A DNA stretch of 64,000 bases, taken from contig CAWFGX010000001.1 of the NCBI GenBank assembly GCA_963815375.1, positions 1,054,001 through 1,118,000 of the forward strand, written 5' to 3'. A model generated the notes under the pieces. That model ran no database searches. It had not been told where the DNA came from and was given only the letters and a program-made list of their open reading frames with translations. This stretch comes from JASHPR01 sp963815375. Lineage in GTDB: Bacteria > Actinomycetota > Actinomycetes > Streptosporangiales > Streptosporangiaceae. Of this stretch, positions 32,743-41,182 are shown one piece after another. Each line of letters opens with the position of its first letter. Within the stretch, counting starts at the first letter, position 1. Made by a program: the position numbers and the translations under genes.

Positions 32743-35700
32743 CTAAGCCGCTGGGATGGTCTCGATCAGCGCGGCCAGGCCAGCCTCGTCGAGCAGGTCG
32801 GCGGGCCGGACCGTGAGGCCCTCGGTGACGTAGTAGAAGGCGGCCCGGACCTCGCTGACCGGAACCTCCGCCAGTGCGGCCCAGGCCAGCCGGTACGCCG
32901 CGAGCTGCACGGCGACCGCCTGCTCCTCGTCGGGAGTGGCAGGCCGCCGGCCGGTCTTCCAGTCGACGACGTCGAACCCGCCCCCAGGACCGTCGGCGAA
33001 CACCGCGTCGATCCGTCCCCGGATCAGCCGGTCGCCGACCAGCGTCTCGAACGGCACCTCGACCTCGCGCGGCCACCGCTTCGCCCACTCACCGGCCTCG
33101 AACCGCTCCCGGAGCGCGACCAGGTCCTGGTCGTCAGCAGGCTCGGACTCCGCGTCGGCCGCGCCCGGAAGGTCACCGGGGTCGATCAGCCGCTGCGGCC
33201 CGAACCGCTGCTCCAGCCAGCGGTGGAACTCGGTACCGCGGCGGGCCAGTGGCGCTGGCGGCTGCGGCATGGGCCGCCTGACCTGCTGCGCGAGCTGGCC
33301 CGGATTCCGGGCGACGGTCACCAGCGAGGACACGGGCAGCCGCCTCGGCAGGCCAACGGTGACGGCATCACCGCCGCGCCGCTCGGCCCGCTCGGCAAGC
33401 AGCAGGTCGGCGTCGCGCTCCCAGGCCGCGACCAGCTCCAGCTCATCCGGCCCGGGCTCCAGCCCATCCGGCCCGGGCCCCGCCTGGTCCGGCCCGAGCC
33501 CCGCTTCCTTCGCCGTGGATGGAGGATCACTGTCGCCCTGGCGACAGTGATGGTCCATTGACGCGGCTGGGACCGGTGCGGACGCAGGGGATGGCGGGAC
33601 GGCGCCGGACAGCGCCTCGTTGACCAGCTCGGCGGCCTCGCGTACCGCCTCGTAGCGCGAGCCAGCCACGGCCACAGGCCAGGGCGCCTCGGGTGGCTCG
33701 GCCAGGGCCGGGTTCTGCGCGTCCTCGCCGGGCTCCTCAGCCCAGGTTTCGACTGTTCCGGCGCCCGCCTCGCACGCGGCCCGCACCTCCTCCAGGAACA
33801 CCGACGGGCCGAGCCGGGATACGCCGTCGCCCCACCAGTAGCCCGTGCAGCCGGCCCAGAACGCCGCCCGTGTCACGGCCACGTACGCGAGCCGCCGCTC
33901 CTCGGCCAGTTCACGATCTGCGCACGCGGCGGTGAAGCGTTCGAGCGAACTGGAGTCCAGGCCGGCCAGAGCCGGCAGGTCGCGGGTGTCCCCGCGAAGC
34001 CCGAACGGCACCAGCCGCGGGTTCTCGGTCCACCGGGTCGTCAGCTTCGGCCTGGCCGGGAAGACGTGCCCATGCGCGCCGCCGGACAGGCCCGGCACGA
34101 AGACGGCGTCCCACTGCAGGCCCTTGGCCGCATGCACGGTGGCGAGCTTCACCGAATCGCTGCCCGAGACCTGGCCCCCCTCCAGGCCGAACTCCTCGGT
34201 CTCGGCGGCGCTGAGATAGGCAAGGAACGCGCCCAGCGTCGGTTCCTCCTGGTCGCCGGCGAACGCAGCGGCCGCGTCAGCGAACGCGTCCAGGTCGGCG
34301 TGCGCGGTCGCCTGGTCGGCGCCAGGCCGGGCGGCCACTTCGATGTCCAGGCCGAGCGCTCGCTCCACCTCGCCCACGAGCTCCGGCAGAGGCCGGCCCG
34401 CGTGCCCGCGCAGTGCCCGGAACTCGGCCGCGAGCGCGGACAGCCGCGCGTACCCGGCGGCGGAGTAGGCCGACGGCTCACCGAGATCATCCAGAGCCTC
34501 GACCAGGCTTCCAGCATCTGCGGTCAAATCGGTCACCGCCTGCTGCATGACATCAGGATCCTGAACGCTTCCCCGGGGTTCCCGTCCGCGCTGCCCGGCC
34601 GCGGCAACGGGTTCGGCGGCCGCGGCTGGTCCTGGCTCACCGGGCTGACCAGCATCGGGGGCAGCCGAGGCGGCCCGGCCAGGCCTGCCGGCCCCGGCGC
34701 CCAGATCGCTGCCACCCTCGCCGAACCGGGCCAGCCGCCGGGCCCGCCGGCCGAGAGTTACCAGGTCCCGCGGACCGATCCGCCAGCGCGGCGAGGTCAG
34801 CAGCCTGGCCAGGGCATCGGACGCGGAGGGATCGTGCATGACCCGCAGCGTGGCCACGATGTCCTGGACCTCAGGCACGGTCAGCAGGCCGCCGAGGCCG
34901 ACCACCTCGACCGGGATTCCCCTGGCCTCCAGCACTGCCCGGATCGCCGGGAACTGGGCCCGTTTGCGGCACAGCACGGCAATGCCTGAAGGGCGGACGG
35001 TCTCCGGGCGCCCGTCAGGCCAGGGGCCGCCGTCGGGTGCCACGCCAGGCCCGAGCCTGAGCAGCCCAGCGACGCGCTCAGCGATCCAGTCCGCCTCAGC
35101 GGCGGCGGTCTCAAGCAGAGCGCAGACCACTTCGCCCCGAGCGGCCCGCTGCGGCGGCGCGACCAGCCTCGGGACCTCAGGAGCCGCCGCGCGCAGCCCT
35201 TCCTGGATCGCGGCAGCGGCGTCAAGGACCCGGCCAGTATTGCGGAAGCTCGTGGACAGCAGCGCCGTCGGCGCTGCCCGCCCGGCGCGATCCGGGAAAT
35301 CCGCGCCGAACCGGCGCAGGTTCCCGGCGCTCGCACCACGCCACCCGTAAATCGACTGGCAGGGATCGCCGACGGCTGTCACCGGATGCCCGCCACCGAA
35401 CAGCGCCCGCAGCAGCACCAGCTGAGCATGGCTGGTGTCCTGATACTCGTCGAGCAGGACCGCCTGGTACCGGGCGCGCTCGGCGGCACCTACCTCGGGA
35501 TGCCTGCTGGCGATCCGGGCGGCCAGTGCCATCTGGTCGCCATAGTCCATCACCTCGCGGGCCGCCTTGGTTCTGGCGTAGGCGGCCACCAGCGGCAGCA
35601 TCTCCTCGCGGACGCGCTGGCAGCCCAGGATCTTAGCCACAGCAGCCGGGGGCTTCCCGGACCCAAGCTTGTCACGCTGACTGGCGAGCCAGCGGCCCAC

Positions 35701-36270
35701 CTCCATGACGTCACCAGGGTCACGCAGGTGCTCTGCGAGCTCGGAGGACAGGTCGAGCACGGCAGCGGTGACTGTGGAGGGGGTCCAGGTGATCGCATCC
35801 ATCGGGCCCTCGTACGCCGCCACCACCCGCGCAGCGAGCTGCCACGAGACAGCGGGCGTGATCAGCCGCAGCGACGGCTCGACCGCCTCGCGCAGAGCGT
35901 GGTCTCCGACCAGCCGCCCGGCGTAGGCATGATAGGTCGAGATGACCGGGTCCCCGGCCAGGCGGTCCTCGGCCGCGTCGCCGAGCCCCGCCCGCCGAAG
36001 CCTGTCCAGCCTGCTCCGCACGCGTTCGGAGAGCTCGGCCGATGCCTTCCTGGTGAAGGTCAGCCCGAGCACCCGTTCCGGCCGCACCATGCCGTTCGCG
36101 ACCAGCCACACCAGCCGGGCCGCCATCGTCTCGCTCTTCCCGGAGCCAGCGCCGGCAATGACGGCCATCGGGCGCAGCGGCGCACCGATGACCGCGGCCT
36201 GCTCGGCGGTCGGCTCCGCTGCCCCCAGCAACCGCGCAAGCTGCCCTGGCCCAAATCGCGGTGTGCTCAT
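32743..36270 (-). CDS. adnB: AdnB-type helicase-nuclease subunit
   Basis: The 1175-aa SF1 (UvrD/Rep) helicase has Walker A AGAGSGKS at ~39-46, LTFTRKASAEL (motif Ia), LLDEYQDTS (motif II), GDPCQSIYGWRGA (motif III) and late motifs V and VI. It is fused to a C-terminal RecB-type nuclease with VVDWKTGRRPAT as the metal-binding D-x-K core. Together with the preceding adnA it would form the heterodimeric double-strand-break end-resection machine that replaces RecBCD in many actinobacteria. It carries Pro/Gly-rich insertions (e.g. around residues 905-935) that make it somewhat longer than mycobacterial AdnB. It starts 136 bp after adnA on the same strand. Confidence 0.9.
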   Translation of the reverse strand: MSTPRFGPGQLARLLGAAEPTAEQAAVIGAPLRPMAVIAGAGSGKSETMAARLVWLVANGMVRPERVLGLTFTRKASAELSERVRSRLDRLRRAGLGDAAEDRLAGDPVISTYHAYAGRLVGDHALREAVEPSLRLITPAVSWQLAARVVAAYEGPMDAITWTPSTVTAAVLDLSSELAEHLRDPGDVMEVGRWLASQRDKLGSGKPPAAVAKILGCQRVREEMLPLVAAYARTKAAREVMDYGDQMALAARIASRHPEVGAAERARYQAVLLDEYQDTSHAQLVLLRALFGGGHPVTAVGDPCQSIYGWRGASAGNLRRFGADFPDRAGRAAPTALLSTSFRNTGRVLDAAAAIQEGLRAAAPEVPRLVAPPQRAARGEVVCALLETAAAEADWIAERVAGLLRLGPGVAPDGGPWPDGRPETVRPSGIAVLCRKRAQFPAIRAVLEARGIPVEVVGLGGLLTVPEVQDIVATLRVMHDPSASDALARLLTSPRWRIGPRDLVTLGRRARRLARFGEGGSDLGAGAGRPGRAASAAPDAGQPGEPGPAAAAEPVAAAGQRGREPRGSVQDPDVMQQAVTDLTADAGSLVEALDDLGEPSAYSAAGYARLSALAAEFRALRGHAGRPLPELVGEVERALGLDIEVAARPGADQATAHADLDAFADAAAAFAGDQEEPTLGAFLAYLSAAETEEFGLEGGQVSGSDSVKLATVHAAKGLQWDAVFVPGLSGGAHGHVFPARPKLTTRWTENPRLVPFGLRGDTRDLPALAGLDSSSLERFTAACADRELAEERRLAYVAVTRAAFWAGCTGYWWGDGVSRLGPSVFLEEVRAACEAGAGTVETWAEEPGEDAQNPALAEPPEAPWPVAVAGSRYEAVREAAELVNEALSGAVPPSPASAPVPAASMDHHCRQGDSDPPSTAKEAGLGPDQAGPGPDGLEPGPDELELVAAWERDADLLLAERAERRGGDAVTVGLPRRLPVSSLVTVARNPGQLAQQVRRPMPQPPAPLARRGTEFHRWLEQRFGPQRLIDPGDLPGAADAESEPADDQDLVALRERFEAGEWAKRWPREVEVPFETLVGDRLIRGRIDAVFADGPGGGFDVVDWKTGRRPATPDEEQAVAVQLAAYRLAWAALAEVPVSEVRAAFYYVTEGLTVRPADLLDEAGLAALIETIPAA

Positions 36271-36406
36271 GGTTCGCTCGCTGTGTTTATTGGTTCGCTC
36301 GACTCCGGGGCGCTTTGAGGCGCCACGTTTCCCTCGTCGCTCGGTCGCAGGCTCCCTCGCTCCTCAGTACAACGCGGCGCCGCGCCCCTCCGCTCGCTCC
36401 CGGGGC

Positions 36407-39400
36407 TCACGGGGTCACCTGGGTGCCGCGGTCGTGGACTGGGCAGCAGGAGGCCACTGGGCATACCCGGCAGCCTGGGTTCGCCCGGGCGGTGAACACC
36501 GGCCCGGACATCCCGGTGGCAACGGTCTCGACCAGGTCCTGGGCCCAGCCTGGTTCCGGGTCGGCGGACAGCGGGCCCTGGCGCTGCACTCGCGCGCGGG
36601 CGGCCAGGCCCGCCCGGCCGACCTGGACCAGCTCCGCACCGCCGGGCTCGGTGAGGCCAAGGTCCTCGAACGCACCCAGCATCACAGCCAGCTGGTAGAC
36701 GCCGAGCTGCGGATGCCGGTCCAGCTCGTCGTCGGACGGCCGGGACGAGCCTGTCTTCAGGTCGATGACGATCGCGCCGCCGTCGGCGTCGCGTTCCAGC
36801 CGGTCCACCCTGCCGGTGATCTCTACCCGCCCGATCCTGACCCGCAGGTCCTGCTCCACGGCAGCGAGCTGGCGCGGGTTGGCCCGGTGCCAGTCGAGGA
36901 ACTTGCGGATCATCAGCTCAGCCTGCTGGCGCTGTTTCGCACTGAACCAGGCGCTGCCAAAGTCCAGGTGACCCCAGACCTCATCGATCCGTTTGCTGAT
37001 CTCTGCGTCCTCGGCACCGTCGGCGGCCAGCGCGGCAGCAGCGTGGATCACGATCCCGAAATGACGTGCTGCGGCTGGTGAGCTGACACCGGCGGCCGAC
37101 TCGAGCAGCCAGCGCAGCCCGCACTTGGTAAAGCTCTCCACCTGCGACGGTGACAGGCGGATGGTCCCGCTGGTCACCGGGCCCGGACCGGATAGCTCGG
37201 TGAGCGCGTACCACTGCCGCGGGCTGGCCCCGCGGACCCCGGACGAGGCAAGCCGGGCGAGCTGGGCCGCGGCCGCCCGCCGGACCGGCATTGGTTGGCT
37301 CCGGTCTGCCGCGGCGCGCCGCAGGTCCGCTGTGAGCGCCGGCAGCGACAGCCAGCGCTGCCCCGCCCCGACTACGTGCTCGGGCTCGATGTCGTCCCCG
37401 GCCAGCTCGGCGAGGAAACGGGACGGCCGGTCCTCGGTGTCGTCACCACCAACGGCAGTGACGACGAGCGCCCGCCGGGCCCTGGTGACAGCGACGTAGA
37501 AGAGCCGGCGCTCCTCGTCGAGCAGCTTGGACGCCAGCGCTGCTGCTGCGGCGTCCGCAGGCCGCAGCCCGTCACCGAACCCTGGCTCCGCTGCTGCCTC
37601 GGTGAGCTCGTCCATGGACAGCAGTGATCCGCGGGTGCGGACATCGGGCCAGGTGCCCTCCTGCACTCCGGCGACGACGACCAGGTCCCACTCGAGCCCC
37701 TTGGCCCGGTGAGCGGTGAGCAGCGCCACCCCGTCGCCGCGTGCGGCCCGCTCGGCCAGCGTGTCGCCGACGATCTCCTGCCCTTTCAGGCTGTCCAGGA
37801 AGAGCCGGGGCGAGCCGTGCGGCAGGCGCGCGGTGAACCGTGCGGCCGCGTCGAACAGGGCCACGACCGCGTCAAGGTCGGCATCGGCGGCCGCACCGCG
37901 AGCACCGCCTGCCGCGCTGGCCCGCTGCCAGGAAGACGCCAGGCCCGAGGCCTCCCACACTGCCCAGAGCACGTCGTGGGGAGTTCCCTCGCGGGCTGTT
38001 CGCGCCGCGATGCCGAGCAGTGCCGACACCCGCTCCGCCGCCGCGAACGGGGTCCGGACGCCGGCCCGGCCTTCGGTGTCATCGACAGCTGCGGCTGCCT
38101 CTGCCGCGGGCCATCCGGCCAGGGCCAGCTCACGCGGGTCGGCCAGCGCGGCCGAGAACGGCGCGTCTGGCGGAGGCTGGCCAGCGGCCCGCGCCGCAGC
38201 CTGGAGCGCGCGGCGCAGGCGCCGCAGGCCCAGTGCGTCGGTGCCGCCGAGAGGGCCAACGAGCAGCTCTGCCGCCGTCTCCTCGTCGAGCGCCCCCGGG
38301 CGCAGGACGCAGTCGAGCAGGGTCAGCAGCGGCCGGGTTCCCGGCTCGGAGGCCAGCGGCAGCGCGTCGCCGACGATCGTCACCGGGACCCCGGCCGAGG
38401 CGAGAGCGCGCCGCAGCACCGGCAGCTGACGAGTTGCAGAACGCACCAGGACCGCCATGGACGACCACGCCAGGCCGTCGATCAGGTGGGCGCGGCGCAG
38501 CGTGTCTGCGATAACCACAGCTTCCTGGCTCGCGGTCGCGGCGACGATGATTCTCGCCGTTCCCGGATCAGCACTGGGCAGCGGGACCAGCCCCCGGTGC
38601 TGTCGCTGCGTATGCGAATCTTGGCTGGTCTGGGCGGCGGGGAGCCTGGCGGCGATCCGGCGGGAGGCGGCCAGCAGAACGCTGCCGCTGCGGCGGCAGG
38701 TACGCAGCGCGATCACTCTGGCTGGGCTCCCGTCAGGGGCGCGGAACCGGGACGCGAACCGGCTGACCGCCCGGATATCAGCGCCACGGAATCCGTAGAT
38801 CGACTGATCCGGGTCGCCGACCGCGATCAGCTCCCTTCCGTCGCCGGCCAGCGCGTGCAGCAGGTCCTCCTGGGCCGGGTCGGTGTCCTGGTACTCGTCG
38901 ACCAGCACGGTGTCGTAGGCCTGGCGCTCCCGGTCCCTGGTGGCGGCCCGCCCGAGCAGCCTGGCCGCGATCCGGACAATCTCGGCGTAGTCATAAGCCG
39001 GAACGGGGGCGAGGTCGAACCGCGCGGCGTATCGCTCCAGGAAGCCTCCGGCCGCAACCCAGTCGTCGCGCTGCCGCTGCCTGCCGAGCCGAGCCAGCCC
39101 GCGCCCATCCAGGCCCCGCTCGGACGCGCGCAGCAGGAAGTCCCGCAGCTCAGCAGCGAAGCCCCTGGTGCCAAGCGCCGGGCGGAGCCGCTCGGGCCAG
39201 TTGCCGCCACCATCAGCGGCTTCGCCACGCAGCAGCCTGGAGACCTCCAGCAGCTGCTCCGGGCCGGACAGCAGCGTCGGCGGCAGCTCGCCAGCTGCCA
39301 TGAACTCCCGGCGCACCAGGGCGTAGGCGTAGCTGTGAAAGGTCAGCGCGAGCGGCTGCCTTGTCGTCCGGCCGAGCCGCATCGTGATCCGCTCGCGGAG

Positions 39401-39679
39401 TTCCTCGGCTGCCTTGCGGCTGAACGTGAGCACGAGCACCCGTGCGGGGTCGATGCCCCGGTCGCTGATCCGGTGCACCACGGCCTCAGTGATCGCCGTG
39501 GTCTTGCCGGTCCCTGGCCCGGCCAGCACCAGCAGCGGACCGCCAGCGTGGCGGACGACCTGCTGCTGCGAGTCGTCGAGCTGTGGCGGCACCAGCGCCG
39601 GCAACGGCCGGCGCACAAGGCGGTAGGCAGGCTGAGCGGAATCCATTTCATTCGGCATTCCACCAGAGGCCTCTGACAT
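36407..39679 (-). CDS. adnA: AdnA-type helicase-nuclease subunit with Fe-S nuclease domain
   Basis: The 1090-aa SF1 helicase has AGPGTGKTT at ~53-61, LTFSRKAAEEL, VDEYQDTDPAQ, GDPDQSIYGFRGA and VTRARRALVV. It is fused to a RecB-like nuclease (VIDLKTGSSRP). The final CRVC-x4-CC block (Cys1070, Cys1073, Cys1078/1079), plus an earlier Cys in VESFTKCGLRWL, fits the four-Cys Fe-S staple of AdnA-type nucleases. Gene order adnA then adnB, near nudC and an ATL gene, matches mycobacteria. Its role is DNA end processing for repair. Confidence 0.9.
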   Translation of the reverse strand: MSEASGGMPNEMDSAQPAYRLVRRPLPALVPPQLDDSQQQVVRHAGGPLLVLAGPGTGKTTAITEAVVHRISDRGIDPARVLVLTFSRKAAEELRERITMRLGRTTRQPLALTFHSYAYALVRREFMAAGELPPTLLSGPEQLLEVSRLLRGEAADGGGNWPERLRPALGTRGFAAELRDFLLRASERGLDGRGLARLGRQRQRDDWVAAGGFLERYAARFDLAPVPAYDYAEIVRIAARLLGRAATRDRERQAYDTVLVDEYQDTDPAQEDLLHALAGDGRELIAVGDPDQSIYGFRGADIRAVSRFASRFRAPDGSPARVIALRTCRRSGSVLLAASRRIAARLPAAQTSQDSHTQRQHRGLVPLPSADPGTARIIVAATASQEAVVIADTLRRAHLIDGLAWSSMAVLVRSATRQLPVLRRALASAGVPVTIVGDALPLASEPGTRPLLTLLDCVLRPGALDEETAAELLVGPLGGTDALGLRRLRRALQAAARAAGQPPPDAPFSAALADPRELALAGWPAAEAAAAVDDTEGRAGVRTPFAAAERVSALLGIAARTAREGTPHDVLWAVWEASGLASSWQRASAAGGARGAAADADLDAVVALFDAAARFTARLPHGSPRLFLDSLKGQEIVGDTLAERAARGDGVALLTAHRAKGLEWDLVVVAGVQEGTWPDVRTRGSLLSMDELTEAAAEPGFGDGLRPADAAAAALASKLLDEERRLFYVAVTRARRALVVTAVGGDDTEDRPSRFLAELAGDDIEPEHVVGAGQRWLSLPALTADLRRAAADRSQPMPVRRAAAAQLARLASSGVRGASPRQWYALTELSGPGPVTSGTIRLSPSQVESFTKCGLRWLLESAAGVSSPAAARHFGIVIHAAAALAADGAEDAEISKRIDEVWGHLDFGSAWFSAKQRQQAELMIRKFLDWHRANPRQLAAVEQDLRVRIGRVEITGRVDRLERDADGGAIVIDLKTGSSRPSDDELDRHPQLGVYQLAVMLGAFEDLGLTEPGGAELVQVGRAGLAARARVQRQGPLSADPEPGWAQDLVETVATGMSGPVFTARANPGCRVCPVASCCPVHDRGTQVTP

Positions 39680-39782
39680 TTCGCCGCCATTCCGGCCCCG
39701 ACACGACCGCGATACCGCGGCCGCGGCCAGCGTGGTGCCCGCCTGCCCGTCAGCGCCCGGTTTGGTAGACTGCCGTTAGCTT

Positions 39783-39958
39783 GTGGTTGCGCCTAGGGTT
39801 CCGCGCCGTTCCCGCCGAGTTCAGCCTGACAACTAGGGATCGCGGCGGCCTGGACCGAGCGGCGCCAGGGGCACCTGTGCCCCCACACCTGACGGGGAAA
39901 AAGCCCTGAGGGCTCTTGCTGGCATGCCCGGAAACCCCGGCAGGCAGAAGGAGCCGTA
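39783..39958 (+). promoter_or_regulatory. ykkC-family riboswitch, probably guanidine-I class
   Basis: The leader of the EamA gene carries the conserved blocks of ykkC RNAs in the right order. CTAGGGTTCCG is at 39793-39803, CTGGACCGAG at 39850-39859, and the AAAAAGCC block after GACGGGG at 39891-39905. A GGGGCAC-CT-GTGCCCC hairpin lies at 39868-39883. Guanidine-I aptamers bind guanidinium and switch on exporters or guanidine-degrading enzymes. Another hairpin (about 39922-39942) precedes the AAGGAG ribosome-binding site, so control of translation or attenuation are both possible. A -10-like TAGACT lies near 39766. ykkC subtypes that bind ppGpp or PRPP are alternatives; the transporter downstream and the actinobacterial host favour guanidine. 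Confidence 0.75.
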
Positions 39959-39959
39959 G

Positions 39960-40814
39960 GTGCAGGCACAGACCCAGATCACGCTCCCGGTTGTTCTGAT
40001 CGTCATCGGCGCTGGCGCGCTGCACGCGGTCTGGAACGCCATCGCAAAATCCTGCGATGACAGGCTGGCCGTGTTCGCTCTGATCGGGATCGCTTCCACG
40101 GTCGGTGGCGGTGGCGTGCTTGTGCTGACCGGACTGCCAGGTCGCGAAGCCGTCGGCTTCGCCGTGACATCCGCGGCGATCCACATCGCGTACGACCTGG
40201 CACTCATCAGGTCCTACCGGCTCGGCGCGTTCAGCCAGGTCTACCCAATCGCCAGGGGAACGTCCCCGCTCATCGTGGCGTTCGGGGCATATTTCCTGGC
40301 TGGCGAGCGGCTGAGCGTTATCCCTGCCGTGGGCATCGCTGCGCTGGCCGCAGGGCTGGCGAGCCTTGCGCTGTCCTCCGGGCGCTTCACCAGGGCCGAG
40401 TTCCCGGCGGTCGGCGCCGCCGCGCTGACCGGACTCACGATCGCCAGCTACACGATTGTGGACGGCCTCGGCGTCCGCCACAGTGCCGACCCCTTCTCCT
40501 ATGCCGCGCTGCTGTTCCTGCTGCAGGGACCGGTCTTCCCGCTGTTCGCTGCCTTCCGCCGGCCCGCGGCCTCGTGGCTGACCGGGGCGATAGCGGCCCG
40601 GGGGCTGCTCGCCGGAGCGCTGTCTCTTGTCGCGTACGGGATCGTGCTCTGGGCGCAGGCCAGGGCGCCGCTCGCCGAGGTCGCGGCGATCCGGGAGACC
40701 AGCGTCGTGTTCGCGGCGGTGATCGGGATGAAGCTCTTCGGCGAGCGCTTCGGTGGCCGGCGGGTGGCGGCAGCTGTGCTTGTGGCGGCGGGCATCGTTC
40801 TGATCAGCACGTGA
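39960..40814 (+). CDS. EamA/DMT-superfamily transporter under riboswitch control
   Basis: The 284-aa protein starts at GTG 39960 with AAGGAG upstream. It has about ten membrane helices in two EamA repeats; the first has GAGALHAVWNAIAKSC and YPIARGTSPL, the second AEVAAIRETSVVFAAVIG. These are the conserved Pro/Glu-containing helices of drug/metabolite exporters. A ykkC-type riboswitch directly upstream suggests the substrate is guanidinium or a related cation, a job more often done by small SMR proteins. If so, this is a two-domain EamA exporter used in the same role. It is divergent from adnA. Confidence 0.88.
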   Translation: MQAQTQITLPVVLIVIGAGALHAVWNAIAKSCDDRLAVFALIGIASTVGGGGVLVLTGLPGREAVGFAVTSAAIHIAYDLALIRSYRLGAFSQVYPIARGTSPLIVAFGAYFLAGERLSVIPAVGIAALAAGLASLALSSGRFTRAEFPAVGAAALTGLTIASYTIVDGLGVRHSADPFSYAALLFLLQGPVFPLFAAFRRPAASWLTGAIAARGLLAGALSLVAYGIVLWAQARAPLAEVAAIRETSVVFAAVIGMKLFGERFGGRRVAAAVLVAAGIVLIST

Positions 40815-40840
40815 TGGCGGGCCGGGACGGGCGCGCCCGG

Positions 40841-41182
40841 TCAGGTCCCGCCGCTCCAGCGGGCGCGGCGCATATCCACCCGGGCTGGCAGGCCGTCCGC
40901 GCCCGGGCGCATCGGCGTGCCCTCCTCGCGGTACCTGGCCACGGCAGCGCGGTCATGGCCCGGCGGCGGCGAGCCATCCGCGTGAATGACCCGCCACCAT
41001 GGCACAGCGCCGCCCCAGAGCGCGAGCACCCGGCCTACCTGGCGCGGGCCGCCCTCACCGAGGTACTCGGCCACATCACCGTAGGACATCACCGTGCCAG
41101 GTGGTATCGCGTCCACGACGTCAAGAACCCGGCTGGCGAATTCGCCGACGTCGGCCGGTCTCGCTTGCCGACGCGCCGGCAT
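40841..41182 (-). CDS. Alkyltransferase-like protein (ATL/MGMT family, Cys replaced by Trp)
   Basis: The 113-aa protein is the MGMT DNA-binding domain with VDAIPPGTVMSYGDVAEYLG and GRVLALWGG. Where the methyltransferase has PCHRV, it reads PWWRVI, so it has no acceptor Cys. That is the definition of ATL proteins, which bind O6-alkylguanine and hand it to nucleotide excision repair. It is the last gene of the minus-strand series after the protease, with which it overlaps by one base. An MGMT-family gene lies close to adnA in mycobacteria as well. Confidence 0.9.
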   Translation of the reverse strand: MPARRQARPADVGEFASRVLDVVDAIPPGTVMSYGDVAEYLGEGGPRQVGRVLALWGGAVPWWRVIHADGSPPPGHDRAAVARYREEGTPMRPGADGLPARVDMRRARWSGGT

